From positions 62,001 through 126,000 of the forward strand of contig NZ_OEQK01000006.1 of NCBI RefSeq assembly GCF_900240405.1: a stretch of DNA of 64,000 nucleotides, in the 5' to 3' direction. Both the position numbers and the translations under genes were made by a program. This document shows, piece by piece, positions 10,717 to 19,723 of the stretch. Origin of the DNA: Salirhabdus sp. Marseille-P4669. Lineage in GTDB: Bacteria > Bacillota > Bacilli > Bacillales > Alkalibacillaceae. How positions within the stretch are numbered: the first letter of the stretch is position 1; each line of letters starts with the position of its first letter. The notes beneath the pieces are model-generated. The model made no database searches and was not told the DNA's origin. It saw only the letters and a program-made list of their open reading frames with translations.

Positions 10717-11100
10717 TTATTCTTCATTAATTAATGCTTCATACTCTTCTGCAGACATAAGTTTTTCAACATCAGACGCATCATTCGGTTCTACAACAAT
10801 CATCCATGCTTTCTCATATGGAGATTCATTAACGAACTCAGGACTATCGTCTAGGTCCTCATTTATTTCTACTACTTTCCCACTAATCGGAGCATATAAT
10901 TCAGAAACTGTTTTTACAGATTCCACACTACCAAATGGTTCATCCGCCTCAATTTCATCGCCTACTTCAGGTAACTCTACGAAAACAATGTCTCCTAGCT
11001 CTGATTGTGCAAAATCGGTAATACCTATACGTACTTTATCCCCTTCTACTTTAACCCATTCATGTTCTTCCGTATATCGCAAATCTTTTGGTAAACTCAT
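10717..11100 (-). CDS. gcvH: Glycine cleavage system H protein
   Basis: GcvH carries the aminomethyl group on a lipoyl arm between the P, T and L proteins of glycine cleavage. In Bacillus it is also the octanoyl relay for lipoylation. The lipoylated residue is Lys63 in [12 protein letters not shown]. At 127 residues it is full length. No P or T protein gene is nearby, as in B. subtilis, where gcvH is separate. This fits its extra role in lipoate assembly. Confidence 0.96.
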   Translation of the reverse strand: MSLPKDLRYTEEHEWVKVEGDKVRIGITDFAQSELGDIVFVELPEVGDEIEADEPFGSVESVKTVSELYAPISGKVVEINEDLDDSPEFVNESPYEKAWMIVVEPNDASDVEKLMSAEEYEALINEE

Positions 11101-11167
11101 TCAAATCCCTCCAATATTAATTATATGTATGATGTATTCAAATAGCGCAAGTCTTTATTTGCTAGCT

Positions 11168-11524
11168 CTATTTCCAAGTATTTTCAAATGTATCTTCTTT
11201 AAAGCCTACAGTAACCTTATTCCCGTCTGTTACAATCGGGCGCTTTATTAGCATACCATCTGATGCCAACCACTGAATCTTTTCTTTGTCTGAGGAAGAA
11301 TCTAGCTTATCTTTAAGTCCTAGTTCACGATACTTCTTCCCACTCGTATTAAAAAACTTTTTAATTGGCAATCCACTTTTTTCGATTAGAGAAGTAAGCT
11401 CCTCTTCTGTTGGTGGATTTTCAACAATATGAATTGGTTCATACGTTACTCCATTCTCATCCATCCACTTCAATGCTTTTTTACAAGTACCGCAGTTCGG
11501 ATAATGATAGACGGTTAGTGCCAT
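11168..11524 (-). CDS. yusI: ArsC/Spx-fold protein (YusI type)
   Basis: The 118-residue protein has the ArsC/Spx thioredoxin-like fold. A CxxC pair, Cys11 and Cys14, lies in YPNCGTCKKALKW, and the C-terminal half has LIKRPIVTDG, the arginine motif of ArsC-like reductases. It lacks Spx features for RNA polymerase binding that I would recognise. It is probably a thiol-dependent reductase or redox protein of unknown substrate. Gene order next to gcvH matches Bacillus yusI. Confidence 0.8.
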   Translation of the reverse strand: MALTVYHYPNCGTCKKALKWMDENGVTYEPIHIVENPPTEEELTSLIEKSGLPIKKFFNTSGKKYRELGLKDKLDSSSDKEKIQWLASDGMLIKRPIVTDGNKVTVGFKEDTFENTWK

Positions 11525-11702
11525 AAGTACAGTCCTCCTAGCGAAATATCATATCTTCATCATATCATTTTTTTTATAAAAATAGAAAAGGTTTACTATT
11601 TGTTTGTGCTTTTCTGTATGATTTTTTAGTTCCATTTTGGATTATTTCTTATTTTGGATTTTTTTTCGGTTCATTAGGTGATGTTTTCTTCAAGACCTGG
11701 AG

Positions 11703-11967
11703 ATTTTTCGGCAGCTCATCGTAGTTTTTCATCAGCACAATTGGAGGATTCTTCAACTTAATAACATTTTCCTGCAACTGAGTTTAATTTTTCAACAACT
11801 CAAAGCATTTTTCCCGCAACATGCACGGATTTTTCAACAACCCAAAGCATTTTTCCCGCAACACGAATGGACTTTCCTTCAACTCATAGCACTTTTTCCG
11901 CAACATGCACGGGGTTTCCTACAACTCATTTCATACATGCACGGGGGTTTCTCCAACTCATAGCACA
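11703..11967. repeat. Degenerate tandem array of about 22-bp repeats
   Basis: About twelve units of 19-33 bp (mostly 20-23) share TTTTTC-NN-CAAC. In the middle two unit types alternate: TTTTTCAACAACTCAAAGCA and TTTTTCCCGCAACATGCACG, giving a 44-bp higher-order period. Units at both ends are decayed. No long open frame uses it. The gap 11525-12007 holds nothing else that I can support. Confidence 0.75.
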
Positions 11968-12007
11968 TGACCAACAACTATATGCTATATCTCCCGAATT
12001 CACAGAA

Positions 12008-12037
12008 AAAAGCATCCGCCCTAAAGCGAATGCTTTT
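12008..12037 (-). terminator. Terminator of the fadNAE operon
   Basis: AAAAGCATCCGC and GCGAATGCTTTT pair around CTAAA-type loop, with TTTTTTCTG on the minus strand. It lies 13 bp after the fadE stop. Confidence 0.8.
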
Positions 12038-12050
12038 ACAATTAAACCGA

Positions 12051-13835
12051 TCAAACAACGTATTTTTCTTCTTCAATAATAGTTGCTGCAATTTCGCGTT
12101 TTTTAGCAAATAGATTTTTTGGATCATGACGAGTAAGTTTACGTAAAGCACCAAGCATCATACGTAGTGTATCACCTGTTTCGCTAGCAACTAAGATCTC
12201 TTTTGCATTTGCTTCAATTCTATTGAACGCTTCTTGTGTGAATACTTCGGTGTATAAAACTTTTAGTTTGTTTTTCTCTTCGCCTGATTTGTTCAATGCT
12301 TTTTCTGTACGCAATACTGCAGATTCAATATTGTAAATGTCAGCTGCAATATCCGCTATATTCGAAAGGATTTCTTGTTCTTTTTCTAGCTTTTCACCAA
12401 ATTTTTGCGCTGCCAAACCAGCTGCAAGTAAGCCAATTTTCTTTGCATTTTTCAATAAATATTTTTCTTGCTCAAGTGCTGCATCTCCAACTTGCTCTGG
12501 CATCATCATCATTAATTCCTCTTGAAGTGCCATTGCTTTTTGGAATAATGGAAGCTCACCCTTCATTGCCTTTTTAATAAATGTTCCTGGCACAATTAGG
12601 CGGTTAATTTCATTGGTTCCTTCGAAAATTCGGTTAATCCGGGAATCACGGTATGCGCGCTCCACTTCGTATTCTTGCATGAAACCATAGCCACCATGAA
12701 TTTGAACTGCTTCGTCTACACAATAATCTAGTAATTCGGTTGCAGCATATTTATTCATTGAGCATTCAATTGCATATTCTGCAATACCTTTTGCTACTTC
12801 ACTACCATCGTTCAGTTCCTCTTGCGTTAGGTTTCCTAAGCGTTGTTCAAATAGACCTACTGTACGGTATACTGCACTTTCATTTGCATAAATATCTGCA
12901 GCCATTTTACCGAACTTTTCTTGAGTTAATGTAAAGCTGGAGATTGGTGTTTTAAACTGTTTTCGTTCATTTGCATATTTCACAGCAAGCTCTAATGCTC
13001 GCTTAGAACCACCAACACCACCAATAGCAAGCTTATAACGACCCACATTCAAAATGTTAAAGGCAATTACATGTCCGCGGCCAATTTCGCCTAAAACATT
13101 TTCTACAGGTACTTCTGCATCCTCTAAAATTAATGTACGAGTAGAAGATGATTTAATACCCATTTTCTTTTCTTCAGGACCAGTTGAAACTCCAGGGAAA
13201 TCTCTTTCTACTATAAATGCTGTGAATTTTTCACCATCAATCTTAGCATAAACAACAAATACATCAGCAAATGCAGAGTTTGTAATCCACTGTTTTTCAC
13301 CATTTAAAACATAATGTGTTCCAGCTTCGTTTAACTTTGCAGTTGTTTTTGCGCCTAATGCATCTGATCCAGAGCCAGGCTCCGTTAATGCATATGCAGC
13401 AAGCAATTCACCAGTAGCTAATTTCGGTAAATATTTTTTCTTTTGTTCTTCATTTCCAAAGAATACGATAGGTAAAGAGCCGATTCCTACATGAGCTCCG
13501 TGAGAAATAGAGAATCCACCAGCACGGGACATTTTTTCTGTAATTAAGGAAGAACTAATCTTATCAAGTCCTAAACCACCATACTCTTCTGGCACATCTG
13601 CACCAAGCAACCCTAAATCACCAGCTTGCTTCAACAATTTAACAGAAATATCAAATTGGTGATCTTCCAATTCATCAATATGTGGAACCACTTCATTTAC
13701 TACATAGTCTTCTGTTGTTTTTGCAATCATATGATGCTCGTCTGTGAAATCCTCAGGCGTAATTATATCTTCACCTGTTAAATCTTCAACTAAAAAGGAA
13801 CCACCTTTAAATACTTTCTCTTTTGTTTCACTCAT
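12051..13835 (-). CDS. fadE: Acyl-CoA dehydrogenase FadE
   Basis: This FAD enzyme catalyses the first step of beta-oxidation. At 594 residues it is the long Firmicute type with a C-terminal extension (after about 400). Visible motifs are AYALTEPGSGSDA and KQWITNSAFADVF for FAD/substrate, and RIFEGTNEINRL, which carries the catalytic Glu. It is the last gene of fadN-A-E, 26 bp after fadA, and is covered by the FadR box upstream of fadN. Confidence 0.95.
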   Translation of the reverse strand: MSETKEKVFKGGSFLVEDLTGEDIITPEDFTDEHHMIAKTTEDYVVNEVVPHIDELEDHQFDISVKLLKQAGDLGLLGADVPEEYGGLGLDKISSSLITEKMSRAGGFSISHGAHVGIGSLPIVFFGNEEQKKKYLPKLATGELLAAYALTEPGSGSDALGAKTTAKLNEAGTHYVLNGEKQWITNSAFADVFVVYAKIDGEKFTAFIVERDFPGVSTGPEEKKMGIKSSSTRTLILEDAEVPVENVLGEIGRGHVIAFNILNVGRYKLAIGGVGGSKRALELAVKYANERKQFKTPISSFTLTQEKFGKMAADIYANESAVYRTVGLFEQRLGNLTQEELNDGSEVAKGIAEYAIECSMNKYAATELLDYCVDEAVQIHGGYGFMQEYEVERAYRDSRINRIFEGTNEINRLIVPGTFIKKAMKGELPLFQKAMALQEELMMMMPEQVGDAALEQEKYLLKNAKKIGLLAAGLAAQKFGEKLEKEQEILSNIADIAADIYNIESAVLRTEKALNKSGEEKNKLKVLYTEVFTQEAFNRIEANAKEILVASETGDTLRMMLGALRKLTRHDPKNLFAKKREIAATIIEEEKYVV

Positions 13836-13861
13836 TCTTATTTCCTCCCTATTAAATAGAT

Positions 13862-15037
13862 TTATAGAAGTTCAAATACTCCAGCAGCACCCATTCCGCC
13901 ACCAATACACATGGTGACAACACCAAATTGTTCATTTCGTCGTTTCATTTCATGGATTAAGGAAAGGGTTAATTTCGTTCCTGTACATCCAAGTGGATGG
14001 CCTAAAGCGATAGCCCCACCATTTACATTTACTTTATCTTCATCTAATCCTAGTTCACGAATTACTCGTAAAGACTGGGATGCGAATGCTTCATTTAATT
14101 CAAATAAACCTATATCAGATAGAGAAAGCCCTGCAATTTCCAAAGCTTTTGGAACTGCTTTAATAGGTCCAACTCCCATAATCTCAGGCTCCACTCCTGC
14201 TACCGCAAAAGAGCGGAATTTCGCTAAAGGTTGAAGTCCTTCTGCTTTTGCTTTTTCATGATCCATTAGTAAAACAGTTGCTGCACCATCACTCATTTGA
14301 GAAGAGTTACCAGCTGTAACACTTCCTTTAACGGAGAATGCCGGTCGTAACTTACTTAATACTTCAACCGTTGTACCTGGCCGAACACCTTCATCTTGAT
14401 TGAAGACGATCTTCTTTTCTTGAACTTTGTTGTTATGATCTAAGTCACGAACGGTGACCTCAACTGGTACAATTTCATCAACAAATTTTCCTTCTTGGAT
14501 CGCTTTTGCGGCACGCTCATGACTTCTTACTGCGAATGCATCTTGATCCTCACGAGAAATTCCAAAACGATTGGCAACCTCTTCTGCTGTATGACCCATC
14601 GACATGTAATAACCTGGTGCATTTTCCACTAATTGTAGGTTGGGCTTAATAACGTGTCCTCCCATCGGTATCATGCTCATGGACTCCGCTCCACCAGCAA
14701 CAATTGTATCGCTGTGCCCTAACATAATTCGTTCTGCACCATATGCGATACTTTGAAGACCTGATGAGCAATATCGATTGATGGTTACACCTGGAGTATC
14801 AATGGAAAGACCCGCAAGACCTGCAATGTTTCTTGCCATGTTCATCCCTTGTTCTGCCTCAGGCATCGCACAACCAATAATGACATCATCAATATTTCCT
14901 TCGTAGTTGTTTGCACGTTTTAATGTTTCCTTTAACGCGATTGCAGCTAAATCATCTGGACGAGTATGTGCAAGTGTACCTTTTTTCGCTCTACCTACAG
15001 GTGTACGCGCACCTGCAACAATAACTGCTTCTTTCAC
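13862..15037 (-). CDS. fadA: Acetyl-CoA acyltransferase (3-ketoacyl-CoA thiolase) FadA
   Basis: FadA performs the thiolytic final step of beta-oxidation. The nucleophile is Cys in NRYCSSGLQS (about residue 89), the second-half His is in NVNGGAIALGHPLG, and the base Cys is in GVVTMCIGGGMG. Length 391 is normal. It lies 36 bp after fadN and supplies acetyl-CoA, matching FadN chemistry in the same operon. Confidence 0.96.
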   Translation of the reverse strand: MKEAVIVAGARTPVGRAKKGTLAHTRPDDLAAIALKETLKRANNYEGNIDDVIIGCAMPEAEQGMNMARNIAGLAGLSIDTPGVTINRYCSSGLQSIAYGAERIMLGHSDTIVAGGAESMSMIPMGGHVIKPNLQLVENAPGYYMSMGHTAEEVANRFGISREDQDAFAVRSHERAAKAIQEGKFVDEIVPVEVTVRDLDHNNKVQEKKIVFNQDEGVRPGTTVEVLSKLRPAFSVKGSVTAGNSSQMSDGAATVLLMDHEKAKAEGLQPLAKFRSFAVAGVEPEIMGVGPIKAVPKALEIAGLSLSDIGLFELNEAFASQSLRVIRELGLDEDKVNVNGGAIALGHPLGCTGTKLTLSLIHEMKRRNEQFGVVTMCIGGGMGAAGVFELL

Positions 15038-15073
15038 AATTTATCCCCCTCTTCCATTATCAAAATTACGACA

Positions 15074-17473
15074 CTAGTTACGTAGTGGCTTCCCTTTCAC
15101 GAGCATGTGTTGCATTCTTGCTTGTGTTTTTGGCTCACCTATTAAGCTAAGGAATGCTTCACGTTCTAAATCTAGTAAATAATCTTCATCAACAAGTGTT
15201 CCTTCTTTCAAACGACCACCTGCTAATACAAATGCAAGCTTTTCTGCAATTTTCAAATCATGCTCGGAAGCATACCCACCTTGAGCAAGCTGCTTTGCTC
15301 CTAATAGCATCGTTGCATATCCCGCTTCCCCTACAACTGGTACCTTCACACGTTGACGTGGTTGAAAGCCTTCCGTATCTAAAGCCAACACTTTTTGTTT
15401 TGCATCATAGATTAAATGATCCTGATTTACACTAATTGCATCATGCTGGTTTAAGAAACCATTTTCTCTTGCCTCTGCTGCGGACGTAGATACTTTCGCC
15501 ATTGCAACCTTTTCAAATACATCATTCGCAATTTTTTGTAAATCTAGGTCAACACCAGCAGGTAGGCCTTGCAATTGTTTTATATAAAGCTCTTTACTTC
15601 CGCCTCCACCTGGGATTAATCCAACTCCAAATTCTACAAGTCCCATGTACGTTTCCTGAGATGCTTGAATTGCTGTAGCCGGAAGGGATACTTCTGCACC
15701 ACCACCAAGTGTCATTCCAAATGGTGCTGCAACAACAGGTTTTTCACTATATTTAATCGCAAGCATTGCTTGTTGGAATTGCTGTACGATCATACCTAGT
15801 TCCATAAAGTTATAATCCTGTGCTTCCATTAGCATCATCCCAAGGTTTGCACCAACACAGAAGTTCTTTCCTTGGTTTCCGATTACAAGCCCCTTATAAT
15901 TCTGCTTCACTTCCTCTAAGGACTTATTAATCATTTGAATAATATCTAATCCAATTGCATTGCTTTGAGAATGGAATTCTAGCAATGCAACATCGTCCCC
16001 AATATCTAGCAAACTAGCACCAGAATTTTTAAATATAACGCCATTTGTTTCTTTGTGTAATTTCAAATTAATATTTTTCACATTTTTGGGTAATTGTTTA
16101 TACTCTCCATTGTCGTAGTAGTAAACGACACCATTATCTTTTTTATAGAAAGTTTCATAACCATTTGCGAGCATTTCTTCCACCCAAGCTGGCACCGTAA
16201 CTTCTTCTTCTTTCATACGTTCCACAGATGTTTTTACTCCGATTGCATCCCACATTTCAAATGGACCTAATTCCCAACCAAAGCCCCATTTCATCGCATT
16301 ATCTATAGCAGGAATATCATCAGCGATTTCTCCTAAAAGCTCTGCAGAATAAATTAGTGCCGGTTTTGAAATGGACCAAATCAAATCTGCTGCGCGATCA
16401 CCTTTTGCATTTACAAGCGCTTTCAATTTACGTTTAACGCCTTTTTCTTGCTTCGCCATTTGGGTTGCTGCAGTTGTTAGCTTTTTACGTTCTTGGTACT
16501 CAAGGGTTTCCGGGTTCAGTTCATAAATAACGCTACCCTTTTCCCCTTTCTTCTTTACAAAAAATCCTTGGCCTGACTTAGCACCTAACCAGCCTTTTTC
16601 TAGCATACTGTGCATGAAGTCCGGCACTTCAAATACTGCTTTTTCTTCTCCATCCACTTGGTCATATACGTTTTTTGCAACATGAGCAAATGTATCAAGA
16701 CCAACAACATCTAACGTACGGAATGTTGCACTTTTTGGTCTTCCAATTAATGGACCAGTTACAGAGTCTACCTCCCCAACACTGTAGCCGCCTTTCAGCA
16801 TTTCTCTTACTGTAACAAGTAGTCCATATGTGCCAATTCGGTTTGCGATAAAGTTTGGTGTATCTTTAGCCTCTACCACCCCTTTACCTAATACATCCTC
16901 CCCAAAGGTTTTCATAAAGCTTAAAACTTCAGGATCGGTTTTCTCAGTTGGGATTACTTCCAACAGCTTTAAGTATCGTGGCGGGTTAAAGAAGTGTGTT
17001 CCTAAGAAATGCTTTTGAAAATCCTCTGAACGTCCTTCTGCCATGGCTTCAATAGATATGCCTGATGTATTTGAGCTTACAATGGAACCCTTTTTACGAT
17101 ATTGATCTACACGCTCAAACACGATTTTTTTAATATCTAACCGTTCTACAACAACTTCAATAATCCAATCTACATCCGAAAGCTTCTCCATATGGTCATC
17201 CATATTTCCAACTTCAATTAAATCCAAACTTTTTTTACTCGTAATTGGAGAAGGCTTTTGTTTCAATAGCTTTTGCTTTGCAGTAGCACTAATTCTGTTT
17301 CTTACCTTCGCATCTTCTAAGGTTAACCCTTTTCGCTTTTCATCATCTGTTAATTCTCGAGGTACAATATCAAGCATTAATGTTGGAATTCCTACATTTG
17401 CAAGATGTGCAGCAATTCCAGCACCCATAACACCTGAACCTAAAACTGCAGCACGCTTGATTTGTCGTTTCAT
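15074..17473 (-). CDS. fadN: 3-hydroxyacyl-CoA dehydrogenase / enoyl-CoA hydratase FadN
   Basis: This bifunctional enzyme (799 residues) has, in order, an NAD-binding 3-hydroxyacyl-CoA dehydrogenase half (GSGVMGAGIAAHLANVG near residue 10, then two C-terminal HAD domains to about 480) and a crotonase half (NFCVGANLGM and PGGGGSKELY regions). This domain order is that of Bacillus FadN/YusL, opposite to E. coli FadB. The ATG at 17473 follows GGGGGAA; an 11-codon upstream extension would run into the FadR box and is rejected. Confidence 0.95.
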   Translation of the reverse strand: MKRQIKRAAVLGSGVMGAGIAAHLANVGIPTLMLDIVPRELTDDEKRKGLTLEDAKVRNRISATAKQKLLKQKPSPITSKKSLDLIEVGNMDDHMEKLSDVDWIIEVVVERLDIKKIVFERVDQYRKKGSIVSSNTSGISIEAMAEGRSEDFQKHFLGTHFFNPPRYLKLLEVIPTEKTDPEVLSFMKTFGEDVLGKGVVEAKDTPNFIANRIGTYGLLVTVREMLKGGYSVGEVDSVTGPLIGRPKSATFRTLDVVGLDTFAHVAKNVYDQVDGEEKAVFEVPDFMHSMLEKGWLGAKSGQGFFVKKKGEKGSVIYELNPETLEYQERKKLTTAATQMAKQEKGVKRKLKALVNAKGDRAADLIWSISKPALIYSAELLGEIADDIPAIDNAMKWGFGWELGPFEMWDAIGVKTSVERMKEEEVTVPAWVEEMLANGYETFYKKDNGVVYYYDNGEYKQLPKNVKNINLKLHKETNGVIFKNSGASLLDIGDDVALLEFHSQSNAIGLDIIQMINKSLEEVKQNYKGLVIGNQGKNFCVGANLGMMLMEAQDYNFMELGMIVQQFQQAMLAIKYSEKPVVAAPFGMTLGGGAEVSLPATAIQASQETYMGLVEFGVGLIPGGGGSKELYIKQLQGLPAGVDLDLQKIANDVFEKVAMAKVSTSAAEARENGFLNQHDAISVNQDHLIYDAKQKVLALDTEGFQPRQRVKVPVVGEAGYATMLLGAKQLAQGGYASEHDLKIAEKLAFVLAGGRLKEGTLVDEDYLLDLEREAFLSLIGEPKTQARMQHMLVKGKPLRN

Positions 17474-17491
17474 TTCAGTTCCCCCTTCTTT

Positions 17492-17509
17492 TGAATGAAT
17501 ACTCATTCA
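17492..17509 (-). promoter_or_regulatory. FadR (YsiA) operator
   Basis: TGAATGAATACTCATTCA matches the Bacillus FadR consensus TGAATGANTANTCATTCA at every fixed position. It lies 18 bp upstream of the fadN start. Long-chain acyl-CoA releases the TetR-type repressor FadR, so fadNAE should be induced by fatty acids. The fadR gene itself is not in this window. Confidence 0.92.
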
Positions 17510-17701
17510 TTTTATTCCCTAAAAAAATGTAGATAGCTCCCTATCTAACTTTATAACATAACTATAAAATATATTCTGACATTTCGCAATCCTTTTTATC
17601 TGAATTTTTTCTTTCTACCTCCTTTCTCTCTTAAGAAAAGCATACATTTCTAATTTTTAGGAAATCTAATAAAGATTACATATTTAAAGGAGGTTTATCG
17701 C

Positions 17702-17974
17702 ATGTCACAACCCCAAAATAATCAATATAATCAGCCAAACTCTACAAACATGCCCAGTCCACCTAATATGATTAGCACTAAAGATCAAATGTATTTAGCA
17801 GATATGCTTTCTTGGAACTTAGTAGCACTTAAAAAAGCACACTTTTATGCACAACAGTGTCAAAATGAGGATGTTAAATCTGCGCTTAATCAAGCAGGTC
17901 AAATGCATCAAAAACATTATAATTTAATATTAGAGCATTTAAACAAAAACCCTAGCCCACAAGTTAGTCATTAA
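17702..17974 (+). CDS. Spore coat protein, CotF-like small member
   Basis: The 90-residue protein has an N-terminal Asn/Gln/Pro-rich tail (about 1-25) and one helical ferritin-like segment, MYLADMLSWNLVALKKAHFY, seen in the CotF/YusN spore coat family. It starts with ATG 8 nt after AAAGGAGG. The next gene encodes a longer relative. Together they flank the fad operon as in Bacillus (yusN beside fadN), which supports the call. They would sit on the spore surface; no enzyme activity is expected. Expression is probably in the mother cell, though I cannot identify a SigE/SigK promoter with confidence. Confidence 0.75.
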   Translation: MSQPQNNQYNQPNSTNMPSPPNMISTKDQMYLADMLSWNLVALKKAHFYAQQCQNEDVKSALNQAGQMHQKHYNLILEHLNKNPSPQVSH

Positions 17975-17988
17975 TGGAGGGACAAGTG

Positions 17989-18372
17989 ATGACAAATGAA
18001 GAGCAGCTAAAGCAAGATGCGAATCGAAATATGCAAATGCAACAAATGCAGTTGAATCAAACCATTTCCAATCAAGAAACCCAAGTAGCAGAAACACCTG
18101 AAATGAATGAGCGTGATTTCATTTCGGACATGTTAGCTACAGAAAAATATTTTACTAGTGCCTATAGCACTGCTTTAAATGAAGTAAGTAATCAAACCAT
18201 TTATCAAGACTTAGCAACCATTTTTAAAGAGACACAGGATTGCCAGCGTAATCTATATGAAACTATGTTTCGTAATGGCTGGTATAAGCTTGAAATTGCG
18301 GATCAACAAAAAATGCAACAGTCTTATCAAACTTTTTCCGGCTATAAAAACCAATTCCCTTATGTACAATAA
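17989..18372 (+). CDS. Spore coat protein, CotF family
   Basis: The 127-residue protein has a Gln/Asn/Met-rich N-terminus and then the CotF-type helical bundle, RDFISDMLATEKYFTSAYST ... ETMFRNGWYKLE. The ATG at 17989 sits 8 nt after TGGAGGG and is preferred to the in-frame codon at 17974, which overlaps the preceding stop. It is separated by 14 bp from the first coat gene and ends before a strong terminator, so the two form a bicistron. The role is structural in the spore coat. Confidence 0.8.
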   Translation: MTNEEQLKQDANRNMQMQQMQLNQTISNQETQVAETPEMNERDFISDMLATEKYFTSAYSTALNEVSNQTIYQDLATIFKETQDCQRNLYETMFRNGWYKLEIADQQKMQQSYQTFSGYKNQFPYVQ

Positions 18373-18447
18373 TCGACTTTTTCATATCAGATAGAAATAC
18401 GGATATGCACCCAGTTATGAAACGTCTTTAAGCACCAGAAAAATAGG

Positions 18448-18480
18448 AAACACCAGTGGCAAAGGAATTCACTGGTGTTT
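18448..18480 (+). terminator. Terminator of the coat protein operon
   Basis: AAACACCAGTG and CACTGGTGTTT form a perfect 11-bp stem followed by TGATTTT. Confidence 0.8.
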
Positions 18481-18538
18481 TGATTTTAAAGGAAGCCTAA
18501 TGGGCAAAATAAAATATAAATAGGAAAATTTCTCTAAA

Positions 18539-18551
18539 TCGTAATCATTCC
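18539..18551 (+). promoter_or_regulatory. Upstream Zur half-box
   Basis: TCGTAATCATTCC matches the left part of the Zur box TCGTAATNATTACGA, with a decayed right arm. It lies just upstream of the -35 of znuA and may help Zur bind cooperatively. Confidence 0.55.
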
Positions 18552-18553
18552 TA

Positions 18554-18582
18554 TTTACAAACGGTAATCATTACGATAAAAT
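18554..18582 (+). promoter_or_regulatory. znuACB promoter with embedded Zur box
   Basis: TTTACA (18554-18559) and TAAAAT (18577-18582) are exactly 17 bp apart. The spacer contains CGGTAATCATTACGA (18562-18576), which matches the Bacillus Zur consensus TCGTAATNATTACGA at 13 of 14 fixed positions. Zn-loaded Zur bound here would block RNA polymerase, so the operon should be on in zinc starvation. Confidence 0.85.
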
Positions 18583-18609
18583 GAGTTTTGTCAATTTGGA
18601 GACGAAAGA

Positions 18610-18666
18610 ATGAAACGAGATGTACCATTAAATAGCATTATTGTTTTCCTAACACGTTGTATTTAA
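18610..18666 (+). CDS. Possible 18-residue leader peptide upstream of znuA
   Basis: ATG at 18610 follows TTGGAGACG at good spacing and opens an 18-codon frame, MKRDVPLNSIIVFLTRCI, that ends 24 nt before znuA. It lies inside the znu transcript. It could be a translated leader or chance; there is no terminator/antiterminator pair to show attenuation. Confidence 0.3.
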   Translation: MKRDVPLNSIIVFLTRCI

Positions 18667-18690
18667 TAGCTTAGAAAGGTGAAAAACATC

Positions 18691-19719
18691 ATGAAGAAAT
18701 TCATAATACTCGTTATTACCATGCTTGTTCTTTCTGCATGTAATATAAATGATAATAGCAATACCAATAATACCGAAAAGAAAGCATTAGATATAATCGT
18801 ATCCTCCTATCCTCTAGAGTACATTGTGACTCGATTAGGAGAAGATGCCTTGAACGTAAAATCTATCTTACCACCTGGTGCTGATGCTCACTCTTATGAA
18901 CCAACCGCCAAGGAGATTGTGGAGGTCGCTAAGAGTGATTTGTTTATTTATACTGGAGAATTGATGGAACCTTATGCAGATAGCATTGCAGATTCCTTAA
19001 AAAGTGAAGATGTCCTACTCGTTTCTTTAGATCATGCAGAAGCCGTTTTTCAACAAGTAGACTCTAGTAATCTAGAAGGAGATAATCATCAGCATGAATC
19101 GAATGCACATGAGGAGGAAATTGATGCACATCATCATGAACACAAGGAAGAAGCTCATGAGTTAGATAGTCACGATGGTCATTCACATGGTGATGTAGAT
19201 CCTCATTTTTGGTTAGACCCAAATCGGATGGTTACTGCAAGCGAACATATCAAGACCGAGCTTTCACATCATTTTCCTGAATATGCTTCTTTGTTTTCAG
19301 CGAATTTTAAATCGTTGAAAGCGGACTTAGAAAATTTGAATGATGAGTTTAAACAAATGGTAGATAGACATGAAAAGCGCACTATCTTCGTTTCACACGC
19401 AGCTTTTGGGTATTGGGAAGAAGAATATGGAATGGAGCAATTATCCATTAGAGGCCTATCTACATCTAACGAACCATCTCAAAAGGAATTAGCCGTATTA
19501 GTGGAGCAAGTTCAACACTCTAATATTCCATATGTCATTTTAGAGCAAAATCAACAAGATCAGCTTGCTTCCTTATTAGCAAAAGAATTAGACTTAGAAA
19601 CGTTGTATATTCATAACTTATCTGTATTAAGTGATGAGGAAATTAAATCCGGTGAAGATTATCTGTCGATTATGAGAAAAAATATTCAAACGATCGACCA
19701 AGCACTAGGAAGGAGGTAA
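18691..19719 (+). CDS. znuA: Zinc ABC transporter substrate-binding lipoprotein ZnuA/AdcA
   Basis: The 342-residue lipoprotein has a signal peptide with lipobox LSAC and the cluster A-I metal-binding fold. Metal ligands include the His in GADAHSYEP and the HxD region DPHFWLDP. A His/Glu/Asp-rich loop between about residues 120 and 160 (for example HHHEHKEEAHE) is typical of zinc, not manganese, receptors. The ATG at 18691 follows GAAAGGTG; the GTG at 18679 overlaps that site. It is the first gene of a Zur-controlled znuA-C-B operon. Confidence 0.93.
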   Translation: MKKFIILVITMLVLSACNINDNSNTNNTEKKALDIIVSSYPLEYIVTRLGEDALNVKSILPPGADAHSYEPTAKEIVEVAKSDLFIYTGELMEPYADSIADSLKSEDVLLVSLDHAEAVFQQVDSSNLEGDNHQHESNAHEEEIDAHHHEHKEEAHELDSHDGHSHGDVDPHFWLDPNRMVTASEHIKTELSHHFPEYASLFSANFKSLKADLENLNDEFKQMVDRHEKRTIFVSHAAFGYWEEEYGMEQLSIRGLSTSNEPSQKELAVLVEQVQHSNIPYVILEQNQQDQLASLLAKELDLETLYIHNLSVLSDEEIKSGEDYLSIMRKNIQTIDQALGRR

Positions 19720-19723
19720 TAGG

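Noticed and set aside
11703-11967. Repeat array considered as a CRISPR
   Set aside because: The repeats are degenerate, spacers are not unique, units are too short and no cas genes are present.
15154-15435. Plus-strand 93-codon frame inside fadN
   Set aside because: Antisense shadow of a conserved enzyme region.
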